64,000 bases of DNA from Guadua angustifolia (taxonomy: Eukaryota > Streptophyta > Magnoliopsida > Poales > Poaceae): contig CM070517.1 of the NCBI GenBank assembly GCA_036346375.1, positions 45,604,200-45,668,199 on the forward strand, in the 5' to 3' direction. Made by a program: the position numbers and the translations under genes. The notes beneath the pieces were generated by a model. It was not told where the DNA came from. It did no database searches and worked only from the letters and a program-made list of their open reading frames with translations. This document shows positions 11,404-21,671 of the stretch, one piece after another. Each line of letters begins with the position of its first letter. Positions within the stretch are counted from its first letter, which is position 1.

Positions 11404-11970
11404 CTAAGACGTCGTCGGCGACTCGGCGCGTGTCGACCATGGCCGTCCGGCACGGGCAGACGGCGCTCGCGCTCCGCCTCGCCGGCCACCTCGCCTCCAG
11501 ACTCCGGTAGCGATAACGCCACCTCTGCCTCCAAAGTGGTCTTCTCGCCGCTGTCCATCCCCGCGGCGGCGGCGCTCGCCCTGGCGCCATCCGCACCGAG
11601 CTCCTCGCCTTCCTCGGCGGCCAGCCTCTCTGCCTTCTCGGCCCGCGCGTCGCCAACACCGTTCTCGCCGACCGGTCGGCCACGGGCCAGGGGCGGAACC
11701 AGAGACAGCTCGAGGCTCGAGCTGAGTCATCTGTTCTTAGGCTGATGAATCTGTATGTTTGGTAATTTTTCAAGACAATCCTTATTGGCTTTGATCCTGG
11801 GCGTTGAGCTATGGCTCAGGTACCAAGGCCTGGTTCCGTCCCTGCTCGGGCGTGCTGTAGGGCATGTACGGCACCGGCATCTGGCTGGACGCAGCGTGCG
11901 GCGGCCTGAAGAAGGATTTCCGGGACGTGGTAGCCGGCTCCTACGAGGCCAAGGCAAAACGGGGCGGAGT
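11404..11970 (+). pseudogene. Serpin gene fragment (N-terminal part), split by a MITE
   Basis: Plant serpins are suicide inhibitors of proteases. From the ATG at 11439 one frame reads GQTALALRLAGHLAS. A second frame gives VVFSPLSI. A third gives RTELLAFLGG and VANTVLADRSATG. After the MITE (11688-11844) come GTGIWLDAACGGLKKDFRDV and SYEAKAK. These follow the order of the serpin N-terminal exon, but stops and frame changes separate them, so the fragment cannot encode a working inhibitor. It ends abruptly at about 11970, where LINE-type sequence begins. The reactive-centre half of a serpin is absent here; related C-terminal fragments lie on the other strand at 51223-52090 and 56352-56870. Confidence 0.7.
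11688..11844. mobile_element. MITE inside the serpin fragment
   Basis: Near-perfect inverted ends: CAGGGGCGGAACCAG at 11688 and CTGGTTCCGTCCCTG at 11830-11844. The flanks CACGGGC and CTCGGGC look like a 7-8 bp target duplication with one change, consistent with hAT insertion. The element is 157 bp with no coding capacity. Removing it would bring the two serpin parts together. Confidence 0.7.
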
Positions 11971-12217
11971 TCAGGTGCAGACACTTCTTCGTTACAGCGG
12001 CAACGAGTTCAATACCAAAGAAGCGTACCTCCTCTCCTTTGTATTAGCCTGAACGAGATGATCGATCCCTTCGACACTCATATCTGGGACAATCTGGCCC
12101 CCTCCCGTCGTAAGTACTTCCTCTGGCTCGTGCACCGACGTCGTCTTAGCACAAATGCAACCCTCCTAATTCAATCATATGCCAAATTCCGGCACATGCC
12201 CGTTCTGCTGAGATGGA

Positions 12218-13689
12218 CCTTACTACAGAAAAGGCTATCACGAACGGTTTAAAAACATTATTACAAACGATTTTCTAAACAGTCTGTAAGTACGTGTCAG
12301 TGATAATATGACACATCAGAAATGGTTTCTGAATCGTATGTGAAACATCTATTACAGACGATTACTAATACAAACCGGTTGTAATAATAGACTATCATAG
12401 ACAGTTTGATAGTCTACTCTACTTTATAAAATTTCTATCATAAGAGAGCCGAGTGTAGCTCGGCTATGAGGAGCAGGTGTCGTTCCCTCCGCCCGCCCAG
12501 TTTCTCTATTTCATCAAATATAGAGTTGATTAAGTCATCGTATATGTGTTTGCTCCATTATATCAGACTTTCTATTTCATTGTTCTATCTCCACTTTAAG
12601 TTTTTATTTAGTATTCAACAGTTTTCTCATATCGTATATCTTATTTATAGGCTCTATTTTATCTATGCAATCTGTAGTCACTAAGACAACGTTTATCACT
12701 AAGCAAACTAAAGAAATTGTGAAAAAGAAGTATCTTATATATCTTAACAAATCTAATGAGGTTAATGGCACGGAGAGTTATTTACAAATATATGCCGCAC
12801 GGGTCAATACATAAAGTTTTCTTTTGGCAGCTACTTAGTGATGGATTGAATACAAGGAATCTTCTTAAAGGAAAAACTTTCACATTGAAAGTGATGATTA
12901 TAGTTATGTGCTCTGTCAACAACATGAAGAGACTCTGTTTCAGAAGGCAAAAAAGAAGTATATTCCTTCTATTAGTTCTTAGCTGGACGGTTTTAGTTAA
13001 ACTACGTGGCATTTTGCCGTGTTCTATATACGTAAGTCTTACTTTTTGTAATTATACGATATATTCACAGTAGTATCCTTTGTAACTCATTCTTGTACAC
13101 AATAATTATAAAATAAATTGACTTGATACGTTTCAAACAAGATACAATTACATATTTGTGGTCAAACATGAAAAGATTAATCCATCAAAGTCATCACATG
13201 TAGTATACATTGTCGTTGTAGAAATAGATAAATAGCTGTAAGATTTATAGTTAATTCGGTAATTAAGAATAATCACAAAAATTTGTAAAAAAATGATTGA
13301 AATCTGATAACTCCGCTGGATTTAAAACGATGTTGAACACATCTCGACAAACTTTTCTATTATCAAATGACTACAATAAGTAAAATGAACACCTTATGGA
13401 TTGAGGGGAGGAGGCGGCGACAGGCTCGGGGGAGGAGGTGCACGGGCTCAGGGAAACGGCGTAGAGGACAGGCCGCGGCGATGAGCTCAAGAAGGAGGCG
13501 GAGGGCGATGAAAGATTTTGTTTGAGTGAGGAATGCGGGGAGCAAAAACTCTAGAATGATATATATATAATAAGTGTTATCACAGACAATTCGTATCACA
13601 GACGATTCCGTCTGTGATTAGTTTTAACACAGACAGCTTCTAAAATCGTCAATAATAAGACGTCTAATATAGTCTTTTCTGTAGTAGTG
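12218..13689. mobile_element. CACTA (En/Spm) element, non-autonomous, 1472 bp
   Basis: The right end CTTTTCTGTAGTAGTG (to 13689) pairs with the left end CCTTACTACAGAAAAG (from 12218, two changes from CACTACTACAG). The 3-bp target duplication GGA is perfect at 12215-12217 and 13690-13692. Subterminal ACAGACGATT-like repeats occur in both orientations near each end (12350-12365; 13583-13610), as expected for CACTA transposase binding sites. No transposase frame remains. Confidence 0.85.
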
Positions 13690-13765
13690 GGAGGGCATCA
13701 AGCACTTTTTCTTCTCTGGGAGAGTGCAGTCAATTTGGGTGGCCATTGGACACCTGTGTTATGCA

Positions 13766-13900
13766 AACACTTTTCAGACCTTTGTGGCCTAAATCCGCAG
13801 CACTGTACCTACGGGCTACAACCGTGCTCTGGAACACTTTTCAGACCTTTGTGGCCTAAATCCGCAGCACTGTACGTCTGTACCTACGGGCTACAACCTT
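13766..13900. repeat. Tandem duplication, unit about 67 bp
   Basis: The stretch starting AACACTTTTCAGACC at 13766 repeats from 13833 with few changes, including the GGCCTAAATCCGCAGCACTG segment. It lies in the tail of the zf-RVT fragment. Confidence 0.75.
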
Positions 13901-14073
13901 GCAAGGTCTTCAGGCAAGAAAACGAGACAAACTATCAAGCCTTTGGAAGATGTTCAGATGACCTCAAAACTCTGGGTACACAGGACCTCCAAAGTGCCTC
14001 CCTCACAAGCAGCAGCTTCTAACCCGGAGGGATAGATTTTTTTGTTTTGTCGCCATTATAATACTAGGCAGGG

Positions 14074-14335
14074 TAGCACGCTATTGCACGCCGTGCTGTG
14101 TGGGCGTGGGGAAAAATCGACAAAAGGACGTAAACACGATTTCCAACATATTTCTCACTCCGGAAAACAGCAGAAACTGAGTTACGGGGGAAAAAATAGA
14201 GAGTAGCGTGCGACTGCACACCGTGTTGTGTGGGCGTAGGGAAAAAATCGGCGAAACGACGCAAACGCGATTTTCCACATATTTCTCACACCGAAAAACA
14301 GCAGAAACCGAGCTACGGGGGAAAAATAAAGAGTT
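14074..14335. repeat. Two direct copies of a 130-bp unit
   Basis: Copy 1 starts TAGCACGCTATTGCACGCCG at 14074. Copy 2 starts TAGCGTGCGACTGCACACCG at 14204. Both contain GTGTGGGCGT, CACATATTTCTCAC or a close variant, and AACAGCAGAAAC. They are diverged direct repeats, with origin unknown. The neighbouring 14340-14660 also has short recurring GGTGACGAAAACATTTTTTCC-type motifs. Confidence 0.7.
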
Positions 14336-14856
14336 AGAGCTGTAGAAATATCTCTTTCGACGAATTATCTGGGAAATATCGGAGACCGAGGTGGGAAAAC
14401 GAGGTGGGAAAACAGTCTAGAGGGAAAAGAGCGAAGAATTATTAGTGACGACAATTTTTTTTGAGTTGTACACATATTTCTGGTGACGAAAACATTTTTT
14501 CCGGCTAAAACGGAGAAAGGATCTGGCGTGATGACAACCTTCCTAGAGATGCACACATATTTTTGGTGGCGAAAACATTTTTTCCGCGAAAAACGGAGAA
14601 ATCACCTAGACGTAAGGAGCGAGGACATATTTGTTACGTTTTTGGACCTATCCGCTATCTTGAAAAATTAGAAAAGGGCATATCCGCGATTTGAATTTAG
14701 TGGGGGTCTTTTTCGTAAAGTACCGCGCGAGGGACCCGAATGCGAAAAAAAACTAAAAATCTTCCTCTCACAAAAAATCGCGGAGGACCGATCCGTAATT
14801 TGGAGGGACCTATCCGTAATTTAGAGAATCACGGGGCTTTTCCAGCGCATTATAAG

Positions 14857-15012
14857 GCATATATATATATATATATATATGTATGCAAGAAAACAAAATT
14901 GACGTGTGGATGCTCTCATCATGATTTCAGGCGGCATTATAAGGCATATATATATATATATATATATATATAACTAGATTGATATTTAACTAGATGAATA
15001 TCAATCTAGTTA
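14857..15012. repeat. Two AT microsatellites and an adjoining palindrome
   Basis: Two alternating AT tracts (about 14857-14880 and 14945-14972) each follow the same GCATTATAAGGC lead-in, so they are direct repeats about 86 bp apart. The second runs into an inverted repeat: TAACTAGATTGATAT (14971-14985) and ATATCAATCTAGTTA (14998-15012), which could form a 15-bp stem with a 12-nt loop. Confidence 0.8.
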
Positions 15013-15655
15013 TATATAAGGTTACAAAGAATACATGACATCCATCGAAATAGAGATGCACATAATTAAATTTGCATACCTCCACAGAATTTGTCTCCGG
15101 TGATAGGTGCTCAAGGGGCGAGGCGTGGATGAGGGAACCTTTCTAGCAAATTAACCCGTGACTGACAAATGGGCCCAGCGATTACCGCTTTCAACTATCA
15201 GTTAAAAACCCGTGGAAAAGAAAGATCCCAGAGGGCATAGCGTTACAGGGAACTCTTCTTAATTTCGAGAGAACTGCGACCACGACGATAGCCTCTATGC
15301 AGTCAGGGCAACCTCAGTACCCCTGCGTCACAGCTCAAACTAAGTCCAGTCCAACAGCGACCACTTCAGTACTCCTGTATTAGAGTCTAGTACCGCTCAC
15401 TGAGCCTCTAGGTGAGTGGATGCATGCAAAATGCAATGGAGCCAGCAATCCAACATTTCCATGTAACCACACCCACTCTCGGAATTTCGTATTGAAACCG
15501 ATTGCTCAATAAAATAATCCTCAAAGCTCAGCTCTGCGTCCTAGTCAGATTAAAAAAAAAACTATCAAATTTGGTTCTTCACCGTCCTGTTGATGTCCTC
15601 AAATTACTCGGTTTTATGACTTGACTGTAACATACACAGCTCTAATAGAGGGGTG
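15013..15655. other. Intergenic, 3' side of the XS gene
   Basis: I see no coding sequence or clear element here. The last few hundred bases are probably the 3' untranslated region of the minus-strand XS-domain gene. Confidence 0.4.
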
Positions 15656-18600
15656 CTAGTCAGATAAATCGAGCTCTTTTCTGCTCTTTATTACAGCATT
15701 TTGCCTCGACTCTGTGTCGAGCACGTCCAGGTCCCATGCCATGGCCAAGTAGCCGTAGAGGACCCATGTCCGTTCCCCCTTCTCGTTCACCTTCACCAGC
15801 ATGGGGTTGCTGCCGCCATCAGCAGCAGCAGGGATGCTCCTGGCGTGAGTCCACCCTGCTCGTCCATGGCCTCCCGTCTCAAAGAACTCAGCAAGCCGCT
15901 CAGCCTCGTTGAGACCAGCCAGGCTGCTAGCAAATTTCACAAGCATGGTTCTCTGTCCATCCTTTCCGAAGAGCGGCTTCACACTGGCACCAGAAAAGCC
16001 CATTTCTGGAAAACATATGATGATGGATATACATGTCAATGTTCAATTCATGTGTTTGTGACTATACGCATGCAAATTCATTGTAAATTCATAAATATGA
16101 GTCTGAATGATAGATGTAAAGTAGTAAAGTACAACCTTGGAGAAAAAACAAACATGGATTTCAAAAGAATTAAAAGCCATTAACATACCTAAGGAAAATG
16201 TAAGTGAACTACTATTGTAAATATTCTTTGTAACCTTATATATTAGTAATATATTAATACAGTAGGAGCCTCTCCTACTATTTTCCTTCAAAAAGAACCA
16301 TAATTGAACTATAGGTAAGCAACTGCTGGGAAATTATATACTAGTTAGCTTGAGTAGACTCTGGAACAATTATAACTTCACTTACCTGATCAAATATGGA
16401 AAAACCATTTTTTTTAAAAAACAGGGTGGATTTAGGCTCCTCAGAAAATCGGAAATTTTTTCCATAAGACACCAAACAATATCTAAGTGTTTTAATGAGT
16501 GTCTCCGTGTAGTACAGGCATAATAAGGCATGAATCTTTTTTTATCCCACAAACCATGACTATGACCTACCCAGGGTTGACACAAATTGCGGCCCACGCC
16601 GCCCACCTAAGACTAATCTTGCGCAGGCCAACCCCCAGTTCTACATGGCTTCATAGTCTCATACAGAATGTGAAGATATAGCATAAGTACAAATACAATC
16701 ACAAATATGAAATATAATTTATCAATTGATTTGTGAACAACTATCAGCCCTACCTGAGCAGAGCTTTGAGCTCACTTGAGCTTCTGCTGTTTGAACACAC
16801 TAAGGTCACTTGAGCTGAGATCGGGCTGTTCCAAACTCATATGCAAAATGCCCACAGCACTGAGTGAGCTGAACTTAACCTAGCTAGGAACCCTTCCAAC
16901 CCAATTTAATACTTTAATAAGTGCAACAATCATTCAATATCACTAAAAGAGATGACTTTAGCAAGAGAACATGCATTGGCAGATCAATCTCCTTAACATC
17001 ACCAAAGAAGCCCAGTTGTCAATTAATAATTCAATTGCAGTATATTTTCCCAATGATGGATTAGTGCCTGGAACTATTACTTCCAAAACCAATAGCTGCC
17101 AATATTGTTTTTAGTGAATAAAGCAAATTTAGAAAATAGACAAATACAACATATAGACAATTGGATCAATGACAAATCAATTTTTAACTGAATATGAGAC
17201 AAACAATATTTGAATACTTACCATACAGCCAAAAGAAAGCTGAACTAACTGAAAACTAGATAAGACTCTAAATGCCAGTTTCAAGTCTTCATCTAAATGC
17301 CAGTTTCAAGTCTTCAACAGCACGCAGTATCAAAATCAAGTATAACTTGCAAAACCTCAATACTAGTGCAGTTGAATTTCAAGTACAACTTGCATAGACC
17401 TCAACATTAGTGCAGTTGAATTTCAACAACTATGGGAAAAGACCACTAAAAGGTTCTCCCAACAGAATATTAGGACATACTTAGCATTAGCCATAGTTGA
17501 TAGCTGAACCTCTGTCACACTCATGACATGTCAATGTATGACAAACAAAAGACTACAAAATGTTGAAATGCAATCCCCCCAAAAAAGAGTACAAAATGTT
17601 GAAATGCAATCCACCTTTTTGTAACTGAACCGCTGACATATTATTAGCCATATCATGTGAGAAGCAGAAAAGATTTGCTAGCTTATCAAATAATATCTTC
17701 TGAAAAAAAAGGTGTAAAGAAAGATGGAGCAAAGGGCTGTAACAAATCCGACGGGCCAAAAGTCTTAGAACGATTCAGTGGATATCCAACCCACTAGATC
17801 ATGTTCTGCCATCACGAAAGAAGGGAGCAACAAACTGAATAAATTTATACTAAGCATAGAGATATTGGTTGCAGCATCATAACGATAGATTGATAGCAAA
17901 CCTGCTCTTTACGGAAATTTCCTCAAGGCAGGGTACAAAGAATTAAGAGAAAGAAAACCATCAAATACAATTTCTGCGGACCAAATTGTGCAATTAGTGC
18001 TTTACAAAAATATACGATTAGGGTTCTCAACTTTTAATGTGCATCTCTAAAAGGGCTTCTGGCAGCTCTATGGCATTTTTAAGGAAATCAATTTTACAAT
18101 TTTTTTTGCTTTGGTCCAAGAAATTGATTTGTAGCGCACCCCTCCGTCAAACAAACACAGAGAAGGGAAACATCATAATGTCTGCTCATTCATAAATTAA
18201 TCAATCTGAACTACCAAACTCACAGTGACAGAGCAAACATTCGATAAGTACCTCTGAGCTTGCCCTCCATCTCTTTATTACTCATGCCATCCATTTGTCC
18301 ATCGTTCTTTGACTTGTATGCGTTCTCGATTATGATTGTTGGTGGCCATAAAATAAGATCTCCTTGATTGGCTTCAGCATCAGCGGTAGATAATGTTTGG
18401 TAAGCCTTTTTGTATACAGGATCTAAGGAGTAATTCCAACCCATAAGAACACATAAAGCTTTGTGCAACCCAAGATGATCAGCACGAAGCTCTGCATTCT
18501 TTGCATTGTATGAATGATTGAGGAGTGCATGCAAATCTACAGAATCCCTGTAATCAAATCATGCAGACAACCATATTCAAAAAGAATTTATTCATAAAAC

Positions 18601-20643
18601 TATCTTCAAAAAATTCATGCTTATAACTGTCTTGAGAAAAACCATGCATACAACTAGTTAATTTTGTGTGGACAAGAAAGTTCAAAAATTCTCAAAGCAG
18701 TAATATAGGTCGAATGCATTTGTAATGAATACTCAAAACAAGAAGCGGAGATTCTGTCCTTGTGATGAAACAGTTTTTCTCTGCTGCTCAACATCACACT
18801 TTCAAGAAATACTGACAGGGGAGAAAACTAAAGTCACAGGCACATGAGCACACACCCAGATACAGAACCACACAAATGTGTAATAGATTTTTTTCCCCAC
18901 ATGAAGAGAATAAACCATGAAAGAAGAAAACAAAGGATAAGTACAAAAATGCAAAACTTCATGTACATGTGGGTGCATACACTATCTTTGGCTCTTTGCC
19001 CTCCAAAGTGCCTCAAGATTCGTGCAAGGGGTGTGGAGATAATTAGAAGATGGGCTGGTGGCTTGAATGTTGAAAGTTTGCGTCAATCTCGAGGCACATT
19101 TGATAGTGTTGATAGTACACGTACCCACATGTACATATGGAAAAACTGTATTCGGATAGGTCCTTTGTTCCCAAAACAAGAAAACTAAAAAGAAAAATAA
19201 TTGTCGTCATAAAACTGAACATTGGGAAGAAACATGGGCTACATAAACTAGGGGCCATGACAGTAAAACCCACAAAGCAATTAATGGAGGAGAACATACA
19301 TGATAGCAAGTCCTTTGAACCCAAAAACGGAAACCCAAAAGGCAAAACAACCATTGAAATTATGTATATTGTAGGCAGAGGTATGCCATACAAAAACTAT
19401 TTGGTGAAAGCTTCATGCTGTAGTAACTACAAAAAATTAATCATGACAACCCAAACACTTAACTGTGGCAGTTAGCTAACACTAGCCCAACTCTCACATG
19501 TTAATCCAAATGGATAAAACTAAAATTCGAAGACCTCTCCAAAAAGAATGTACCGCAACTACCATTTCCATGTCCATATAGACATGTCACGTCAATATGA
19601 AAGCTTGCCTCTTTCAGTTAATGAGCTAATGGCATTCATAGCTACTGATATCCTAGTAGTAGTGAAATAGTACCAAAGAAAGTTGTGTTCAATTGTTCAT
19701 TGTCATCACTTCCAGGAATGTGCTTTCGTGCTAATTATCAACGCCAAGCTGGAAGCTTACCTCTCTTGGCTATTTCATTCAGTCAACGACATCGAAGCAC
19801 AACATAAAACCAACAGACAAAGCTTTTGCATTTATGCGTTTCGAGAACAAACCTTCCACAGACGACACACTTCAGCTGGGAAATCTTCCCATTGGCCCGA
19901 TAATTCTTCTTCTCCTCCGTACTGTCGTTTATCAACTTCACCATCTTAAGAAAGGAGCTCTTCAGCGTCTTGGCATCCACCTCTGGCATCTTCACCTTCA
20001 CCTGCTTTGCAACACGCTTCTCCTCTGTCTTCTGCTGCTGCTGCTGCAGCAGTTGCTGGTGGGCCGAGGACTGCCCGGGGGGCCCACCATTGGCCTGATC
20101 CTCCCACTTCCGCTTTGGGGCGAGCCCGCCGAGCAGCGCAGGAGCTGGCGCGGGCGGCGGGGGCAACCTGTCAGCGCTCGGGAGCGGGCCCGGCGGGCCA
20201 AGGTGGCGCGCGGGGAAGGGCGGCAGCGGCATCGGCATCGGCTGTCGGAGCTGCGGCGGGGGCTCGAGGGGGAGCGCGAAGTAGGTACGTACGGTGCCTT
20301 CGGAGAGTGCGACGGTGCGGCGGTCGAGGCACTCGAGGCCGTACTTCGGCGGGGGCGGGATGGAGGCCATGGCGGCCTCCACCGCCGCGACCGTGAGCAG
20401 CGGGCGCGGCGGTGGCAGGGGCAGCGGCGGTGGGAGATGGTGGTGCGGGGAGGCGAGGAGCGGGGCGGGGTTAAGCGCGCCGTTGGGGTTAGGGTCCGGG
20501 GGGGTGGAACCGGCGGCGGCTGTCGGGCGGGTGCGCTTGGGGTTGGGATCGGCGGCGGAGGACGAGGACGAGGAAGCCTGCTGCCGCGTCGCCGGCGGCG
20601 GAGGCTTGGGCTTGGGCTTGGGCTTCGGGTTGGCGGGTTTCAT
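15656..20643 (-). CDS. XS-domain protein with zf-XS motif
   Basis: Likely RNA-binding protein of the SGS3/XS group; relatives act in RNA silencing, and this gene's exact role is unknown. Three coding exons fit one frame: 20643-19853, 18547-18252 and 16005-15656 (478 aa), all with GT/AG borders. Residues 1 to about 200 are Pro/Ala-rich low complexity, with a short CAG-coded glutamine run near 20030. Exon 1 ends in CVVCGR (residues 258-263) and exon 2 continues DSVDLHALLNHSYN, together a zf-XS type C-x2-C...H motif broken by the intron. The XS domain follows: GDLILWPPTIIIENA, KEMEGKLREMGF, and GLNEAERLAEFFETGG. No coiled-coil XH domain is present, so it is shorter than SGS3. It lies head to head with GAR1. 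Introns of 1.3 and 2.2 kb hold repeats. Family confident, function inferred. Confidence 0.88.
16190..16300 (+). mobile_element. Possible LINE 3'-end remnant in an XS-gene intron
   Basis: The stretch TTGTAACCTTATATATTAGT, then a small stem GTAGGAG/CTCCTAC, then TTTTCCTTCAAAAAG resembles the hairpin plus A-tail that ends many grass LINEs. It is short, has no coding part and no proven target duplication. Confidence 0.25.
17268..17612. repeat. Short direct repeats in an XS-gene intron
   Basis: A 25-bp unit (CTAAATGCCAGTTTCAAGTC) occurs at 17268 and 17293. A 23-bp unit (TACAAAATGTTGAAATGCAA) occurs at 17554 and 17590. Between them AGTGCAGTTGAATTTCAA occurs twice. No function inferred. Confidence 0.7.
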
Positions 20644-20655
20644 GGCGGAAGATTT

Positions 20656-20664
20656 CTAGGGTTT
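20656..20664 (-). promoter_or_regulatory. Telo-box-like motif in the XS gene leader
   Basis: AAACCCTAG on the minus strand lies 13 bp before the ATG. Telo-box type motifs are common in leaders and promoters of plant translation- and ribosome-related genes. Location is seen; function is inferred. Confidence 0.4.
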
Positions 20665-21118
20665 CGTCGGGAGGATGCGATGCGAGCGAGTATTGAAGAG
20701 GACGACGAGACTTGTACGTGGAGATAGACTTTTTTTAGGTGCTGTACTGTGGGTGACTTGCATTGGTGGGGCCATGTGTCATAGAGACATCAGGAGGAGC
20801 AACCGAGGTGGTCGTAAGGACGACATGGCCGAGCTGCTGGGAGCTGTAGGGCTTGGGATGAGCGTTCCTGTGCAAAGTTTAACAATTTGTAAAATTGAAA
20901 ACAAAATGTGTTTCCTTTAACTCATAATCCGATTATCCGAGATGAGATTGAAAGTTGACATATTCACAAGAAAATTTAAACTCACGTTATGATATGTAAT
21001 CACAAATCTCCAATCTTGCGGATTACAAAAGGGTACACAAGTTGCCTCTAAACTTCCAAATTACTTGGCATGGTACAGCCTTTGATGAACTCCTCGACGA
21101 CGGTTTCGTTTCGTCTTA

Positions 21119-21398
21119 GGGCATGTACAGTGGTATAGATGGCAGCTGTCTATATTATATCTCCACATCATCTATAGATAGCATTAAAAATAACTCATAC
21201 AATGGATCGTCTATATAGTCGTCTGTAATAGTCTCTCATCCAATTAACAGACTGTCTATACAATGATACATACAATAGAAAGCTGTCTATAAGACTGTCT
21301 GTTAAATAGTAGACATCAACTTTCTCTCTCCTCCACATCACTTAAAATCCTAGGTGGCGTGGTCTTATAGATAGCTGACATGTATCATTATATATGCC
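21119..21398. mobile_element. MITE, Tourist-like, between XS gene and GAR1
   Basis: Inverted ends extend over about 35 bp. The left starts GGGCATGTACAGTGGTATAG; the right, reverse complemented, starts GGCATATATAATGATACATG; then CAGCT and CTAT match. Flanks are TTA (21116-21118) and TTT, compatible with a decayed 3-bp target of PIF/Harbinger-type MITEs. It lies in the upstream region shared by the two divergent genes. Confidence 0.55.
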
Positions 21399-21580
21399 TT
21401 TAGGAAACTTAGTGATGGCAAAATAAAAATAAAAAAACACAGAAATATTCGGGATCACATCACCACCGTCCACTGGGGCCCTCCCCACTACAAACAACGA
21501 TCCACGGCCAAACCGTTCGCGGGGCCACCTGCCAGTCTCCCCACGCCGCCACACCAAAAACCCACGTCCTCCCCTCCCTA

Positions 21581-21589
21581 AAACCCTAA
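21581..21589 (+). promoter_or_regulatory. Telo-box upstream of GAR1
   Basis: AAACCCTAA lies 83 bp before the GAR1 start codon, with a second AAACCCT at 21591. This element is enriched in promoters of plant ribosome-biogenesis genes, which fits the product. Confidence 0.6.
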
Positions 21590-21671
21590 TAAACCCTCGC
21601 TCTTCCTCCATCCCACCGCCGCCTCCCGCGCCGAAACCCGCCTCTCCCGCAAGAACCCACAAGGCCACAAC

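Larger units (their letters stand above)
11971..14022 (+). pseudogene. zf-RVT (LINE 3'-end) coding fragment, interrupted by CACTA
   Basis: An open stretch around 12055-12215 encodes DPFDTHIWDNLAPSRRKYFLW then LVHRRRLSTNATLL, the pattern of the zinc-binding zf-RVT domain at the end of plant LINE polyproteins. After the CACTA insertion the same domain resumes near 13693 (KHFFFSGRVQSIW, compare the usual HLFFxCxxxxxxW). The rest, to about 14022, has lost clear similarity. It is a decayed fragment with no reverse transcriptase part nearby, fused directly to the serpin fragment. Confidence 0.6.

Noticed and set aside
19834..20727. Plus-strand 297-codon frame opposite the XS gene exon 1
   Set aside because: It is the antisense shadow of the GC-rich first exon of the spliced, domain-bearing minus-strand gene.
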